A model generated the notes under the pieces. That model was not told the DNA's origin. It did not search any database and saw nothing but the letters and a program-made list of their open reading frames with translations. Both the position numbers and the translations under genes were made by a program. From positions 1 through 64,000 of the forward strand of contig JAIVFJ010000243.1 of NCBI GenBank assembly GCA_025765615.1: a DNA stretch of 64,000 bases, read 5' to 3'. The first letter of the stretch is position 1, and every line of letters starts with the position of its first letter. Below are positions 41,496-54,173 of the stretch, piece by piece. Source of the stretch: Zopfochytrium polystomum (lineage: Eukaryota; Chytridiomycota; Chytridiomycetes; Chytridiales; Chytridiaceae).

Positions 41496-42832
41496 ATGAG
41501 GCCCTTCACCACAGCACTCCTTGCCGCACGCGCGCAGCACCTTCGCATCGTCCCGCGGCGCGCCTTCCTCACCACCGATACCGCCGCCGGTAAGGAGATC
41601 GCTGCACGGAGTGCAGGGCAGATGCTCGCTTTGTGGGCCCACTGTTTTCTTTTACAAACACCATCCCATTGTGGACGTGACCTCTGAATGACATCATCTG
41701 TCCTGATCCTTTTCCCCTTCGCCATCGTCATCACTCGATGATCTATCCCCGACCGACTCGATCCACTGTCCTTCCGTTCATCAGGAACCACGTACAAGTA
41801 CGTCCTCACGGAAAAGCGCGGCCGCGTCGGCTTGGTCACGCTCAATCGGCCCGAGGCCCTGAACGCGCTCTCGTCGCCGCTGATGAAGGACCTCAACGCC
41901 GCTCTGCGCGAATTCGACGCGGACGACTCGGTCGGCGCCATCGTTCTGACTGGAAGCGAGAAGGCTTTTGCCGGTATGTCATCTCGTGCACTCTTTCATT
42001 TTGCGTGTGTGCGTGGTGTTGGTTTGGCAGACGATCTGAACGCGTTGTTTTCCTTGCTTGGGGTCGAGATAGCCGGCGCTGACATCAAGGAGATGCAGCC
42101 GTTGACGATGACGGGTAACTACAAAAAAAATTTCATTGGCGACTGGACCGGCATCGTGAACATTCGTAAGCCCATTATCGCGGCTGTCAACGGCTTTGCA
42201 GTGAGTAGTATCCCATGTTTCTACCCCTCGCCCTCTCACTCCGACAACAGACTCCTCATCTCTCCTTCCCCCTCCAACGACAAACAACCTCCAGCTCGGC
42301 GGCGGCTGCGAAGTCGCAATGATGTGCGACATCATCTACGCTGGCGACAAGGCCAAGTTCGGTCAGCCCGAAATCAAGCTCGGCACGATCCCGGGCTCAG
42401 GCGGCACCCAGCGCCTGACCTCCCTCATCGGCAAGTCCAAGGCGATGGAGCTGGTCCTCACGGGCGGACACATTGACGCGGCCGAGGCGGAGAAGGCCGG
42501 CCTCGTCGCGAGGGTGTTTCCCGCGGACAAGCTGGTGGATCAGGCGGTCAAGGCGGCGTCTACCATCGCGTCGTACTCGCTGCCCAGCGTGATGATGGCG
42601 AAGGAGGCTGTGAACAAGTGTAAGTGGCTAATAAGTTGTCACCTTTTTGAGCCGCAAGCGCGCTGACTCATTTTCATCGGATCTGTTATTTTTTGCAGCA
42701 CTGGAGCTCCCCCTCACGGAGGGCCTGCACTTTGAGCGCCGCCTGTTCCACATGACGTTTGGCACGAAGGATCAGAAGGAAGGGATGGCTGCCTTTGCCG
42801 AGAAGCGTGTGCCAAACTGGCAGCACGAGTAA
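41496..42832 (+). CDS. ECHS1: enoyl-CoA hydratase, mitochondrial (ECHS1-like)
   Basis: Hydrates 2-enoyl-CoA to 3-hydroxyacyl-CoA in beta-oxidation and branched-chain amino acid breakdown. Exons 41496-41589, 41785-41973, 42073-42200, 42295-42619 and 42699-42832 join in phase for 289 residues, the usual family length. The N-terminus [20 protein letters not shown] is an Arg-rich mitochondrial presequence with a likely RAF cleavage site. Core: [20 protein letters not shown], the oxyanion-hole region [32 protein letters not shown] and catalytic Glu in [20 protein letters not shown]. The C-terminus includes [20 protein letters not shown]. Each splice join restores a conserved motif (for example A-GADIKE and FA-LGGGCE), which supports the exon model. 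Confidence 0.96.
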
Positions 42833-42975
42833 ACATGATGACACCCCCGCAATGCATGTCTCCCACTCCTTTTTTTCTACTTTTTTTTTTTTTTTTTTTT
42901 TTGTTTGTTTGTTCTCAACGTGTGGGTTTCGTAATATCACGAAACAGTCACGAGCACCACACATTGAGGCAGCAG

Positions 42976-42982
42976 TATAAAA
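42976..42982 (+). promoter_or_regulatory. TATA box of the HSP20 gene
   Basis: TATAAAA in GCAGTATAAAAGC, 64 bp upstream of the HSP20 ATG. Stress genes commonly have a strong TATA. Convincing heat-shock elements are not seen by eye. Confidence 0.6.
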
Positions 42983-43039
42983 GCAAATCTCCCAAAAGTT
43001 CACGGCGGCAAGTGGTCCACTTGAATCCATCCCATCGAA

Positions 43040-43594
43040 ATGTCTCTCACCTTCCGCGACCCTTTCACCTCGACGGTTCTCGACGACTTCTTCTCTCCCT
43101 CCTTCCCGCGGTTTGCGTCCAGTGCACCAGGCGTCCGCACCCTCTTCACCCCCGGCGGCGTCGCTGGCACCGCGGACCTCCCCGTGGTTCCGCGGATGGA
43201 TATCACAGAGGCCGACGACAAGTACGTCGTGACGGCCGAGCTTCCCGGCCTGAAGAAGGAGGACGTGAGCGTGTCGGTGCGCGGCGACGTTGTGACGATC
43301 AGCGGCGAGAAGAAGGAGGAGAGGGAGGAGGAAGGGGCACATGTGAGTGTTTTGACGTAATGAGAATCGAATAGGCGGTTGTTTAACTCGACGCTTCATC
43401 GATTGATGTTATTCGATGCCCAACGCAAGCGCCACGTGGTCGAGCGGTCGTGGGGTCGGTTCTCGCGGTCCGTGCGACTGCCCGTAGACGCGGGAACGGA
43501 CCAGCTGCAGGCGACGATGAAGGAAGGGGTGCTGTCGCTGGAGGTGCCAAAGTCTGCCGAGCTGCGCGAGGGCAGACGTGTCGCGGTGGCTTGA
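43040..43594 (+). CDS. small heat-shock protein (HSP20/alpha-crystallin)
   Basis: ATP-independent holdase chaperone. Exon 1 (43040-43342, donor GTGAGT) and exon 2 (43430-43594, acceptor CGCAAG) join in phase for 155 residues. The short N-terminal arm starts MSLTFRDPFTSTVLDDFFSP. The alpha-crystallin domain runs from VPRMDITEADDKYVVTAELP through GLKKEDVSVSVRGDVVTISG and RHVVERSWGRFSRSVRLPVD to the conserved AtMKEGVLSLEVPK-type strand (ATMKEGVLSLEVPKSAE). The C-terminal tail lacks an obvious IXI motif (it ends RRVAVA). The GVLSLEVPK block and the ERSWGRFSRS strand make the assignment certain. Follows the enoyl-CoA hydratase gene in the same orientation with its own TATA box. Confidence 0.95.
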
Positions 43595-44931
43595 CGGGGG
43601 TGTGTGTGTCGATGGCGGGGGGTGTGATTGCTGTTTGGGTCCTACATCACTTGCACGTTTTTGCTTCGTCGTCGAGTCTGAGGATGGAAGTGTGCACAAG
43701 TTCCTGTCGTGAAACGTGATAATACAGTCCCAAGTGAGAAAACAATCGAGGCTTTGCAGGATCGCAGGGATGGTTCACTTGCTGATTGAAGAAGGGGCAG
43801 CAGCTGTTTGTTGAGATGCGGCCGACTTTGGCCGTTGGGGTTCCGACCCGTACAAGCGCGATTGATTTGCGAGTATGATGGGGGTGTCGCTTGTCAAGGG
43901 AGGGCTCCCCAGTGTTTGTCAGTCTGTCTTCGAAAGCAACAACCTGGCACGTTTGAGTTGGTTTGGCATCAGACAAGTGTCAGGCAAGGCATATCCGACA
44001 ACGAACGGACTTTGTCGGATTGTCATGAAAACCCTCTTGTCGGAAAACGATGTCACTCCTCCTCGCCTTCGTACTCCTCAGTCTTGGTTTCCGCTCCCCT
44101 CAAGAACTTTGAGGTCTCCGACAGGTTCTTTGTGCAGCGATCCAGAAGAACTATTGTTTGCTGAAGGTCTTTCCGTAATCGACCTGGCCTTCTATTGTGC
44201 ACAACCCTCACCGCAATGTTGGCATTCGTCTTTCTCTGACCCCTTTATCCTGATTATGTGTAAGGAATATGCCATGATTCGTCAGGGGGTTTCCATTTTT
44301 TCGCTGGTGGTGATATTGTAGTCGTTGTTGAAGGCGCTCGGTCGGACTACGGGGGCATTCGCTGAAAGGAACGGAGAAGCGGCGTTAAAAGCAAGAAGGA
44401 GAGTTTCTCCAAACGCGTAACTACCAACCTTACCAATCGGCGAGACCAGGTGAACCGCGTTCGTCACCGAAGCGAGTGGTTGACGTTGAGCGACTGGTTC
44501 AAGTACCAACCGCACTGTTGGGGATAGTGGAGCCCGTTGCGGTGGCGCTCGTAGCCAATGATGTTGCCTGGTACGCACATGATGTCGATACTGTTGTCTT
44601 AATGTGCATTCTCTGTCGGATGATCGTTCGAAGGGAAAACGGTAAGTTCGTAGCGCCTTGTTTGCAATCGCCCAGGTGCTGGTTGTGACAACCTTGGTAA
44701 CAAAGTTGATTGATCTGTTTGGTCAAATGGAATGCTGAAACTATGCGAACTCGAGTGATCCGCTTCGTTGAGGGGAATGCCAAAACCAATGCTGTCAAAG
44801 ACATTTTGTCAGAGAAATGTCAGACAAAGGTTTGTCTGACAATGTCGGATAATTTTGCCATCCCTGCGTTTGAGACCCCAACGCCACCGCCAAAACCAAG
44901 ACCTCCCTTTTCCGAGCCGCCTCCTCCACAC
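43595..44931. other. intergenic, unassigned frames and a palindrome
   Basis: No gene is recognised. On the minus strand 44595-44480 encodes a protein-like stretch (MCVPGNIIGYERHRNGLHYP, QQCGWYLNQSLNVNHSL) next to a possible donor, which may be an exon of an unidentified small gene. A perfect 22-bp palindrome lies at 44819-44840. Confidence 0.35.
44819..44840. repeat. 22-bp palindrome (10-bp arms, GG centre)
   Basis: GTCAGACAAA-GG-TTTGTCTGAC; the arms are perfect reverse complements. Related TGTCAG/TTGTC words recur within 60 bp on both sides. Could be a protein-binding site or the remnant of a small inverted-repeat element. Confidence 0.7.
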
Positions 44932-45282
44932 TTAGCGACGCTTCCCTTTCCCGCACTTTCCAGCGACCGATTTGCCCAGCGGGTTCGGGACAGCTTTCGC
45001 TTTGTTCGACGGTCCAGCATTTTGAGCGCCAGGACCCTTTCCACCCTTTGCGACTTTTGACCCGGCACTCGGTTTCGCCTTTGGTGCCAACTTCCCCGGA
45101 GCTGCTGGCTTGCATAGCGGTTTCTTAGGTGCTCCTCTCGTCGCTGGAGTGCACTTGGCCGCCGTAGCTGTAGGTTTCCCTGAAGACTTGCCCTTCGCCT
45201 TGCCCGCGGATCCACGGCCAGTTCCAGTCGCCGCCTTTGCTTTCCCCACGGCGGATTTGCGGACAGGAGCCGCGGTCGCCAT
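44932..45282 (-). CDS. short Lys/Ala/Pro-rich basic protein (histone H1 tail-like)
   Basis: 116 residues from ATG 45282: MATAAPVRKSAVGKAKAATG, then alternating Lys/Ala/Gly/Pro (for example APGKLAPKAKPSAGSKVAKG) to the end, KCGKGKRR. The composition resembles the C-terminal tail of linker histones or other basic nuclear proteins, but no globular winged-helix domain is present. The open frame continues 450 nt further upstream, antisense to a repeat-family pseudogene, and that part looks like a shadow. An upstream exon carrying a globular domain cannot be excluded. Low complexity makes the call tentative. Confidence 0.4.
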   Translation of the reverse strand: MATAAPVRKSAVGKAKAATGTGRGSAGKAKGKSSGKPTATAAKCTPATRGAPKKPLCKPAAPGKLAPKAKPSAGSKVAKGGKGPGAQNAGPSNKAKAVPNPLGKSVAGKCGKGKRR

Positions 45283-45339
45283 CTTGGATTTAGGGACGGC
45301 GCGACTGGCAGTGCACAAGGCGCTTGGCAGCGCGAGCAG

Positions 45340-45662
45340 CTGCATTCTGGGCCTCGATATACTTAATTGGTGGCGTGAAAACGACATCGAATTCAAGTGC
45401 TCAGAAAATGCGCTTCGATTGGCGACCAAAAGCGGTGATTCGAGAATTTTGCAGTGTGGAGAGACAGCGGGCTGAACTTCGATGCAGTGCTGCAGTTCTT
45501 TTGGCCGCCAGTAACGCGGAGGTACTCGAGTGGTGGAACGATTTGTCAGGCATGGACTTTGTGGAGCAGGTTCTACAAGATGAAGAAGCGAAGAGATTGA
45601 TGCAGGATGAAGCTCGTCAATCGGGTGGGCTGGGCGTTGCGGAGTGGTGGGATAAACATTAA
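45340..45662 (+). pseudogene. ankyrin-like WW-repeat gene fragment
   Basis: LDILNWWRENDIEFKCSENA begins a normal repeat unit. At ILQ the expected TGG-TGG (Trp-Trp) is TGTGG, one base short, which shifts the frame. A second frame step later brings back AELRCSAAVLLAASNAEVLE, WWNDLSGMDFVEQVLQDEEA and the family C-terminus GVAEWWDKH before TAA. The N-terminal domain and most repeats are missing. Confidence 0.78.
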
Positions 45663-46189
45663 ACTGTGTTAGTAAGAATGGTACAACCTCATGCGGTTTA
45701 GTTAACAGTTTGGACCCAAGTTTTTCTAGCAATGTGATTTGCGGGTGTCAGTCGATGATGGCGGATGATGTAGGGTAATGAGCTGCTGCCGCAAGCGGTC
45801 GGCCTCGCCGAGCCTATTGTGATTATCCTGTTGGTAACTCAAATCTTTATATTGTTTGAACACATCGTCGCTCCGCAGCAGCTCACTTTTCATTGTTCTT
45901 CCTTGCGCTTTTGCTCTAGTTGAGTCTGATGATGAAACGCTTCGAAAGTGCAACAAAATGCGCTTCGCTCCACACGTACACATTGAAGATTGCAGAATCG
46001 CGGAGATGTTTGACTAGCAATTGCAAAGCATCAGTGCTTGCCTTCCTCCGCTACGCTTTTGCATTTTGTTCGTCCACACAGACCGCAATAGTGTGAGTTA
46101 GACGTGGATACGCAGATGTCATTCCCGAAGTTTGAGGTACTTTCCATTTTTCCACCCAAATCTTCTCCTATCCTTCATCCTCCTAGGAC
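45663..46189. other. intergenic, no gene recognised
   Basis: Spacer between two repeat-family pseudogenes; only short frames without family resemblance. Confidence 0.4.
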
Positions 46190-46960
46190 GCGGTCACCTC
46201 CAACACTCTGCTAGTGGGCTCAAATTCCCGTTATACTTCTCTCGAGACAAGAGCCTACCGTCCTCCAACATTGGCAACCTTGACAGAATCGCGCGATCAC
46301 ATTTCCGCCAGCAACGCCACCACCGCCACCACCGCAGGTTCACTCTTCGTCGCAGCGAAAAGTGCCCCACGATGGATTTCCTGAAGATAAAGTCGTCTCC
46401 ACCCAACAACCTCTCTAACCCTTCATATTCCTTCCAGTGGCCAACCCACTGCACCTGTCGGTTGGTGATGGTGAAGGCTTGTTGATAGATGGGAAAAGGC
46501 TTCTTGCCTATTGGAATGGCGCTTGCAATTGGGCAGTTGTTTCCTCTCAAATGGGGCTATAGTGGGCTCAAAATTCCATTACCCCGCGCCAAAACCTGGT
46601 GGTCTCGGGATGAAGTTCTTCCACAAGGCCCTCGACAATGCGTGCCGCGCTATCCTCGTCAGAAGAACCACGAACTCGTGGCGGGACAACGGACTCGAGT
46701 TCAGGTATTCGGAAAATGCCTGTCCAGCAATGGGGACACCAAAGGCTTGCTGTGGTGGAATGACATCAGGTTGGTATTTCGGTGCGACGAGGCGGTCCTC
46801 TTGGATGCCTCCAGTGCAAAATTACTGGACTTTGCTCAGGCACCAGCTTTGTGGAGCAGCTGCTGACAAATGAAAGGTGGAAGCGCTTTGTGCAGGATGC
46901 TCGTGAAAAGCAGACGACAGATGTCGTAGAGTGGTGGGACAATCAGCCGTTTCACAAACA
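46190..46960 (+). pseudogene. heavily decayed ankyrin-like WW-repeat gene
   Basis: Scattered over three frames are recognisable family words: LGRGHLQHSASGLKFPLYFS, KFFHKALDNACR, SWRDNGLEFRYSENA, LLWWNDIRLVFRCDEAVLLD, GTSFVEQLLTNERWKRFVQD and finally TDVVEWWDNQ. The order matches the intact copy at 30345-31475, but several frameshifts and deletions separate the pieces. The oldest-looking copy in the window. Confidence 0.65.
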
Positions 46961-47392
46961 GGTAGATTGTATGACTCAGTTGAGACCCGACCACCCAGCC
47001 TGCCCATCCACACATCCCCATGGCGACTCTCTATGATGGTGGCAAGTGATATTTTTTCTGAGGTCCGAGTCAGTTTTGGATGAGCACCGGCTCACAAAAA
47101 AAAAAAAAAAAAGAAAAAAAAAAGTAGGCCTTAAGATTATGGAAGAATGGGAGGTAGAAAAGGAAGATAGGAGAACAAGTATGCTGAAGAGGACGTAAAG
47201 AAAAATTCCCAATGTTGTGTGGCAGGCGCTAGAGAAAGAAAAGAACAAAAAAGAAAGAGATGAACTTGGAGACTCGCGGGTGAAGACGATCGGGTCAAAA
47301 ACTCGGACAAAATGGTATCGGGTCCAACGAGGCAAAAGAAGCAACCGTCAAAAGACCAAACGCTCGCAGCCGTGGGCATTTTTCACTCTGCC
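46961..47392. other. intergenic with A-rich run
   Basis: Includes an A-rich run at 47095-47124. No gene is recognised. Lies 3' of the fatty-acid hydroxylase gene. Confidence 0.5.
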
Positions 47393-48515
47393 TTTTGCGC
47401 GCGCATCTTCGCCAGCTTCTCCTGATGCCTGTTGTACCCAACGTCCGTGCCAAACACGCGATCCCACACCCTAAAGATGGCCGAGTAGTTGCCGACAAAC
47501 GCGTAGTGGTGGTAGTCGTGCCAGTCAGCGCCGGTGAAGAATGGCACGAAACTTTCTCAGCCCCCACGGCAAGTCGTACCCGCTGTGGGCAGTCGACCGA
47601 CAGCACTTTAGCGAGGCACGACCACGCGATCATGGTCACGGCGTGCAGGGCGTGCTCCCGCGGTGCGACGGGCGCCGTAGATCATGGGACCGAGCGACAC
47701 GCAGATGCCGATGGCAAAGAACTCGACGGGGTGCATGTACTCTGCGATGAGCCCGTACGGGGTCTGCGCCTCGTGGTGGACCTTGTGGACGTATTTGTAC
47801 AGGGGCCCCCAGTGGAGCGCGCGGTGGACCCAGTACTCGCTAAAGTCGTAGGCGACGAGGAACCAGAGGATTTGGGCTGCGATCATGGGGAGGGAGGGCA
47901 GAGGGACGGTGGCGACGTTGGCGTTGAGGGAGGAGAGGGTTTGGGTGAAGGTGAGGGCGATGGGGATTTGGAAGACGACGGTGCTGAAGAGGATGTTTTT
48001 GACGACGTCGGCGAAGGGGGGTTGGCGGCCGAGTGATTGCTGTTCATTGTCGGGGAGGGGGAGGAAGTGGAGAGGCAACGGGAGAAGTCGGGTGAGCTCG
48101 CTGGATAGGGGCGCGGTCACATGCCGAGAGTGGGTGGCACAACTGAAAACATCAAGAGCCTGTGGACCACACAGCACACACACACACACATCACACACAC
48201 ACACCTGAATGCGGTACTTTTGCATGGCCGGTATCCGGTCAAAGACCCAGTACATGGCCAATCGGGCAATGAGGCTCAGCTCCATCACGGCAAAGAACAG
48301 CATGCCGATGGTGAGGTCCGGGTAGCTGTTGTTTTCAAACAGCCAGACCCACACTCGCTCGAATTGGTTCAGTTGACTGGGTGGGGGCAAGGGGGGGGCA
48401 GTGTGAGAGTGCGGTCGAATTTGTCCTCAGGACGAGCGGGACACTGTTACCTTTTGTCGAGCGAGTCGTAATGACTGCTCGAGACGGCGACGGTTGTGTT
48501 GTTTAACGCCGACAT
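47393..48515 (-). CDS. fatty-acid hydroxylase / sterol desaturase superfamily protein (3' frameshifts)
   Basis: Integral membrane di-iron oxygenase family. Exon 1 from ATG 48515 (MSALNNTTVAVSSSHYDSLD), then exon 2 (QLNQFERVWVWLFENNSYPD ... MQKYRIQ), whose donor opens directly into a (GT)n tract. The third exon starts with QSLGRQPPFADVVKNILF. Helices and His boxes follow: LWFLVAYDFSEYWVHRALHW (HRALH), KVHHEAQTPYG (HxxHH-type KVHHE) and AEYMHPVEFFAIGICVSLGP. Beyond GARRTAG the conserved remainder, EHALHAVTMIAW, then HSGYDLPWGLRKF, then GADWHDYHHYAFVGNYS with WDRVFGTD, lies in three successive frames. For the last step one C appears inserted in AAGTTTCGTGCC. So three single-base steps within about 150 bp separate the gene from a fully open frame. 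Either a recent pseudogene or assembly indels. Substrate unknown. Confidence 0.75.
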
Positions 48516-49869
48516 GACGTGGGGGGCTACTGGTGCGGGGAGGTCGTGATGGTGCGTGCCGTGCAAAGTCGAAGGTTGGCTTGTGCTGAGTGAGTGAGGG
48601 TGGCTCCGCTCTTTTATAAAGAAGAGTTGGCGCGCGGACATATGCTCGGAATCTATCCTCCGTCCGCCGCCCGCTTATTACTCGACGTAACCCCGTCTGC
48701 CTCCCTCCGTCTTTCCCTCTGTCGCTCTCCCTCGCTCTGTCTCCCTGGGCCCCTTGCCCACTTCCGTACGTGCGTGCATGCTCCAAATCACCATCATTCA
48801 ACCGAGCAGAGCGATGCGACTGAGGCGTTGGGCATTTTTCGTGGGGGGTTGTGAGAGAAGAGAGTGAGAGAGAGAGAGAGAGTGAGAGAGAGAGAGAGAG
48901 AGAGCAACACAGAGAGATATGCTGTGGATGTGTAATGATGATGATGATGAGAAATCGGCATCAAGAAAGAAAAACAAACAAACGAATAAAACCGAGAAAA
49001 TCCTTCCTTCCTTCACTTTCACTTTCTTGTTTTTATTTTTTGTTTTTGCTTTTTTGAAACCCCGCTTCCGTCTCCGTCTTCGTCTTAAATTTTCTGAGTC
49101 CGCCTGTCTCCCGCCCAGCCGAGGAGCTGGCTTCAGCAGTTCAGTCCGATCCGATGGCGGTGGACCGATGACGAGCCTGCCCTCCCACCCTCACTTCTCA
49201 CTGCCGCCCCGCAACGCAACAGTTGGTCTGCACCAAAGCAAAGGGGCACGTGTCTTTCATTCACATCCCTTTGTACACACAACCAGAACACAACTATCTT
49301 ACAAACTTCTCTCCATTCTCAAAGTTAAAAGTTGGTGTATTCAGAGCCTCGCAGAACCGTCCTCCGCCCATCTCGCGTAATGCATTAACCGCTTACACAT
49401 CGCTTCCATTCCTGTAGTTTCAATCTTTATTTATTCAATTGAAAGCTTACCCCTTCGATTCTCAAAGTCAGTCAGCGAGACATTAAGTTAGGGGCGGAGC
49501 GTGAGAGGTAACAAAAACGAAATAACAAGGAACGTTGGCGGGGTGAGCGCGGAGAGGCCGCGGAGACGGAAGAGGCTGGCTGACCCAGATTCGGAAGAGG
49601 CAGTGCGCGCGGACAAAATGAAAAATGGCAAAGAGAACCAGAACCTGTTTCCGTTTTTTTGCTCCTTTACAAATTCCGGCTGATTCGCTTTTGGCGTGGT
49701 AAACATTTATAAGCCCTGCAGCTTCTTTGCCCTTCTCCGATCTTCATCACACCAAAGTCCCAACTCGCTCTCCCCGTCCGCAGTCGCTCCTTCCTCGACC
49801 TCTTTCTCTTTGACTCCGCAAGCAAACACCGAAACCAGCCGATCAACGCATCTTCACCACAGCAGCACC
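48516..49869. other. long intergenic region between divergent genes
   Basis: Contains a TATA-like TATAAA for the minus-strand gene (about 48613-48618), a CT/CTCT-rich stretch (48690-48760) and a (GA)n tract. No gene is recognised in the rest. Confidence 0.45.
48851..48905. repeat. (GA)n microsatellite
   Basis: GAGAGA run with a few GTGAG interruptions, similar to the tract at 50-167. Confidence 0.9.
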
Positions 49870-51091
49870 ATGGCTGGCGGCAACAAACGCAACAGCACTG
49901 CCACTAACGGCACCTCCACCACCGAGCCCCACCGCCGGCGTGCGCGAGTCCTCATCGGCACGACGGTCGACGACTGCACGATCCCGATCGCCGTCAACGA
50001 CGACGCACGGCCCGTCTTTATCGACGGCCCGCACTTTAGCTTCAACATTGTCGTACGAGTGCGGAACTTTGACGGACACACGCCCGAGGGGGATGCAACG
50101 GAGCCGATCGCGAACGGGGAGTACTGGGGCGCGGTGGACAAGGCGAGGAATTACTCGATTCAGGTGCAGGGGAGGTTTAAGAGGGTGAGTATGCGTGTGT
50201 TGGTGTGTGTGTGAGTGTGTGTGTTGTTGTGAGAGAGAGTGATGGACTGAGGTGAGAGTAGGAGTGAGAGTGAGAGTGTGCGTGCATGGCGTGTGCGCGA
50301 GTGTTTGTCTGTGTGCTGTGCCGTTGCTTGTCCGTCTCTCTGTCGGCCGGTCTGTGCTTCCCACCTCCGTCCGCCCCCACTTTGGATGCCCTGACTGACC
50401 GACCACCCAGGACCACACGGGCGACGACATCCTCTACGGCAACTTTTTCGAGCGCGCCGTGTACCACCCGCCGCTCATCAGCATCCCGCTCAAGCTCGCG
50501 ACCTTCATCGACCCGACGTTCACGCACGACCTGCTGTCGGACCGGCCGTGGGCGTACTCGCCCGCCGTGTCCTCCTCCAGCGTGCTCTGCGTGCGCGAGC
50601 CGCCCGCCGGCGCAAAGCCCGCCGGTACAAGCGGTAACTGTCCGAGCGAGTTGTTTGGAGAATGGGAGTGGAAGGACGGCAGGTCGCTGGACGAGGACCA
50701 CGCGCTGCTGTACAAGGGCCTCGGGAAGGAGCTCATGCCCAAGCCGGGGCACGACCAGGAGGACAGCGTCGACCACCGCCGGAAGCACGTCAAGAACAAG
50801 ACCGTGCGGTCCGCGATTACGTGGTCGAAGGACCTTGAGTACAACTTTGAGGTGAGAGGGTGAAGTGGGGTTTATCGTTTTCTACCTGTTCTCTGACAAA
50901 GCCAACCTACCCCCGCGGCGCCCATCACACAGTTCTACGCGCCGTTCCTGAACCTGAACCGGATGGAACTCAACATGGCAGGCATCACGGTTGGCCTGGA
51001 GCGGTACCTGAACAACCAGCCATTCTACTTTGGGATGAAGTGCAACTCGCTCGACACGACCCTCTTTTGCGTAAAGTTTGAGATGGTGTGA
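49870..51091 (+). CDS. DUF1769 family protein
   Basis: Exons 49870-50184 (donor GTGAGT), 50411-50851 and 50933-51091 join in phase for 304 residues. A short polar N-terminus is followed by a beta-rich domain: RARVLIGTTVDDCTIPIAVN, SFNIVVRVRNFDG and YSIQVQGRFKR-DHTGDDILYG (the GRFK...GDDI signature, restored across the first splice). Next are IPLKLATFIDPTFTHDLLSD and RPWAYSPAVSSSSVLCV, the family core IDP..DL..D.PWA.SP. Then come FGEWEWKDGRSLDEDHALLY, a DHRRKHV segment and FYAPFLNLNRMELNMAGITV. DUF1769 proteins are widespread in fungi and of unknown function. The first intron carries a GT-rich tract just after the donor. No signal peptide or TM. Confidence 0.88.
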
Positions 51092-51959
51092 AGTGGGGGA
51101 TTTCGGTGCACTGCGCACAAAGGCCCGCCTGGAAGGACCATCTACGGGAAACCGTTTCCACTTTGTTGCACGCACACGCGTTTGCAACCTGATCGTTTCC
51201 CCTTCGCACCCACTTTTTTTTTTTGTTTCGTCCGCTCATCAAGTTTTTGGCACCTCCTCGAATCCTTTGGGTCCCCATGTTTTTATTATTCGTTGATAAT
51301 CGCATTCGTAAGAGACTTCTTGCTGCTGCTGCTGCTGGGGCGGCCGTTCCGCCTTCTCTCTCCTCCCTCTATCTCTCGTTCAGTCTCGTTTGCCTAAATC
51401 CTCTCTGTTTGAATGTTAATTCCAAGGTGCATTGAACCGCAGGTGATTTCCGGCTTTTCCCTGTTCCGGAATGCAAGTTGCTGCAGGCAAAAAAGATGCC
51501 CGTGCACGTCCCCACTGAGGTTGCAAACTAGTGGGAAACCTGCGAATTGCGGGCGTTCCTCTGGTTAGGCCCGCATTGCATTTCCGGATTTCATTCATCA
51601 TCACGATCATCACGATCATTACGATCGTTACGATCATCATCATCATCGTCATCATCATCATCACCATCACCTCATCATCATCATAAGTTATTTACCTCCT
51701 ACCTGTGACTGTTTGTAGCAGGAGTGGGCTGATTTCTGCAGTGCGCCAACAGGGATCGCCCCACACACTAGCGGTGGAACGACCACGCCCCTCTTTTTTT
51801 AATTTCTTTTTCTTCTTTTTTTCTTTCCCCTTTTTTGTGCTTTTTTGCGCGTATTTTTGTTCTTTTTTCAATCGATTGTGGTGAAGAAAAAACCCAAAAA
51901 AAAAAAGAAAAGAAAACAAAACAAAACGAAAAACGTCCAGCAGCAACCGCAGTACTACC
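51092..51959. other. intergenic with ATC/ATG triplet tract
   Basis: No gene is recognised. Holds a CTG run (51325-51342), the triplet array listed separately and A/T runs (51795-51920) immediately before the thiolase gene. Confidence 0.5.
51595..51685. repeat. CAT/GAT triplet array
   Basis: Imperfect CATCAT/ACGATC units over about 90 bp. Confidence 0.85.
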
Positions 51960-53809
<1,850 letters not shown>

Positions 53810-54173
53810 CTAGGCGGAGGCCGCGAGAGTGCGAGTGCGAGCGTGAGAGAGCGCGCAAAGGTGTGACTGGCCGTGACTGTGACTGTTGGGAAGGCGGTCG
53901 ACTAGGACAACTTGCTCACTCACTCACTCGCTCACGACACACACAACTCTCAACTAAGCGCATAAGCAAAAACAAAAAATAAAATAAAATAAAATAAAAT
54001 AAAAATAAAAACCATCCGCCTTGACAATTTCGGGAACCTTCACTCACGCTCACTCAGTCACTCATAAACGCGCGCTCACGACCTTCCTGGAAAGACCTCG
54101 AGTGACGCGCGCGACGACGACGACGACGACGACGGCACCGTCGAGACTCGACACTTGCAGCGAGCAGAGAGAA
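53810..54173. other. intergenic with AAAAT repeats
   Basis: Contains an (AAAAT)n array at about 53968-54009 and a (GAC)n run near 54115-54132 directly before the next start. No gene is seen. Confidence 0.6.

Noticed and set aside
44932..45732. 266-codon minus-strand frame read as one protein
   Set aside because: The first 150 codons are antisense to a WW-repeat pseudogene; only the Lys/Ala-rich last 116 codons have independent protein-like bias.
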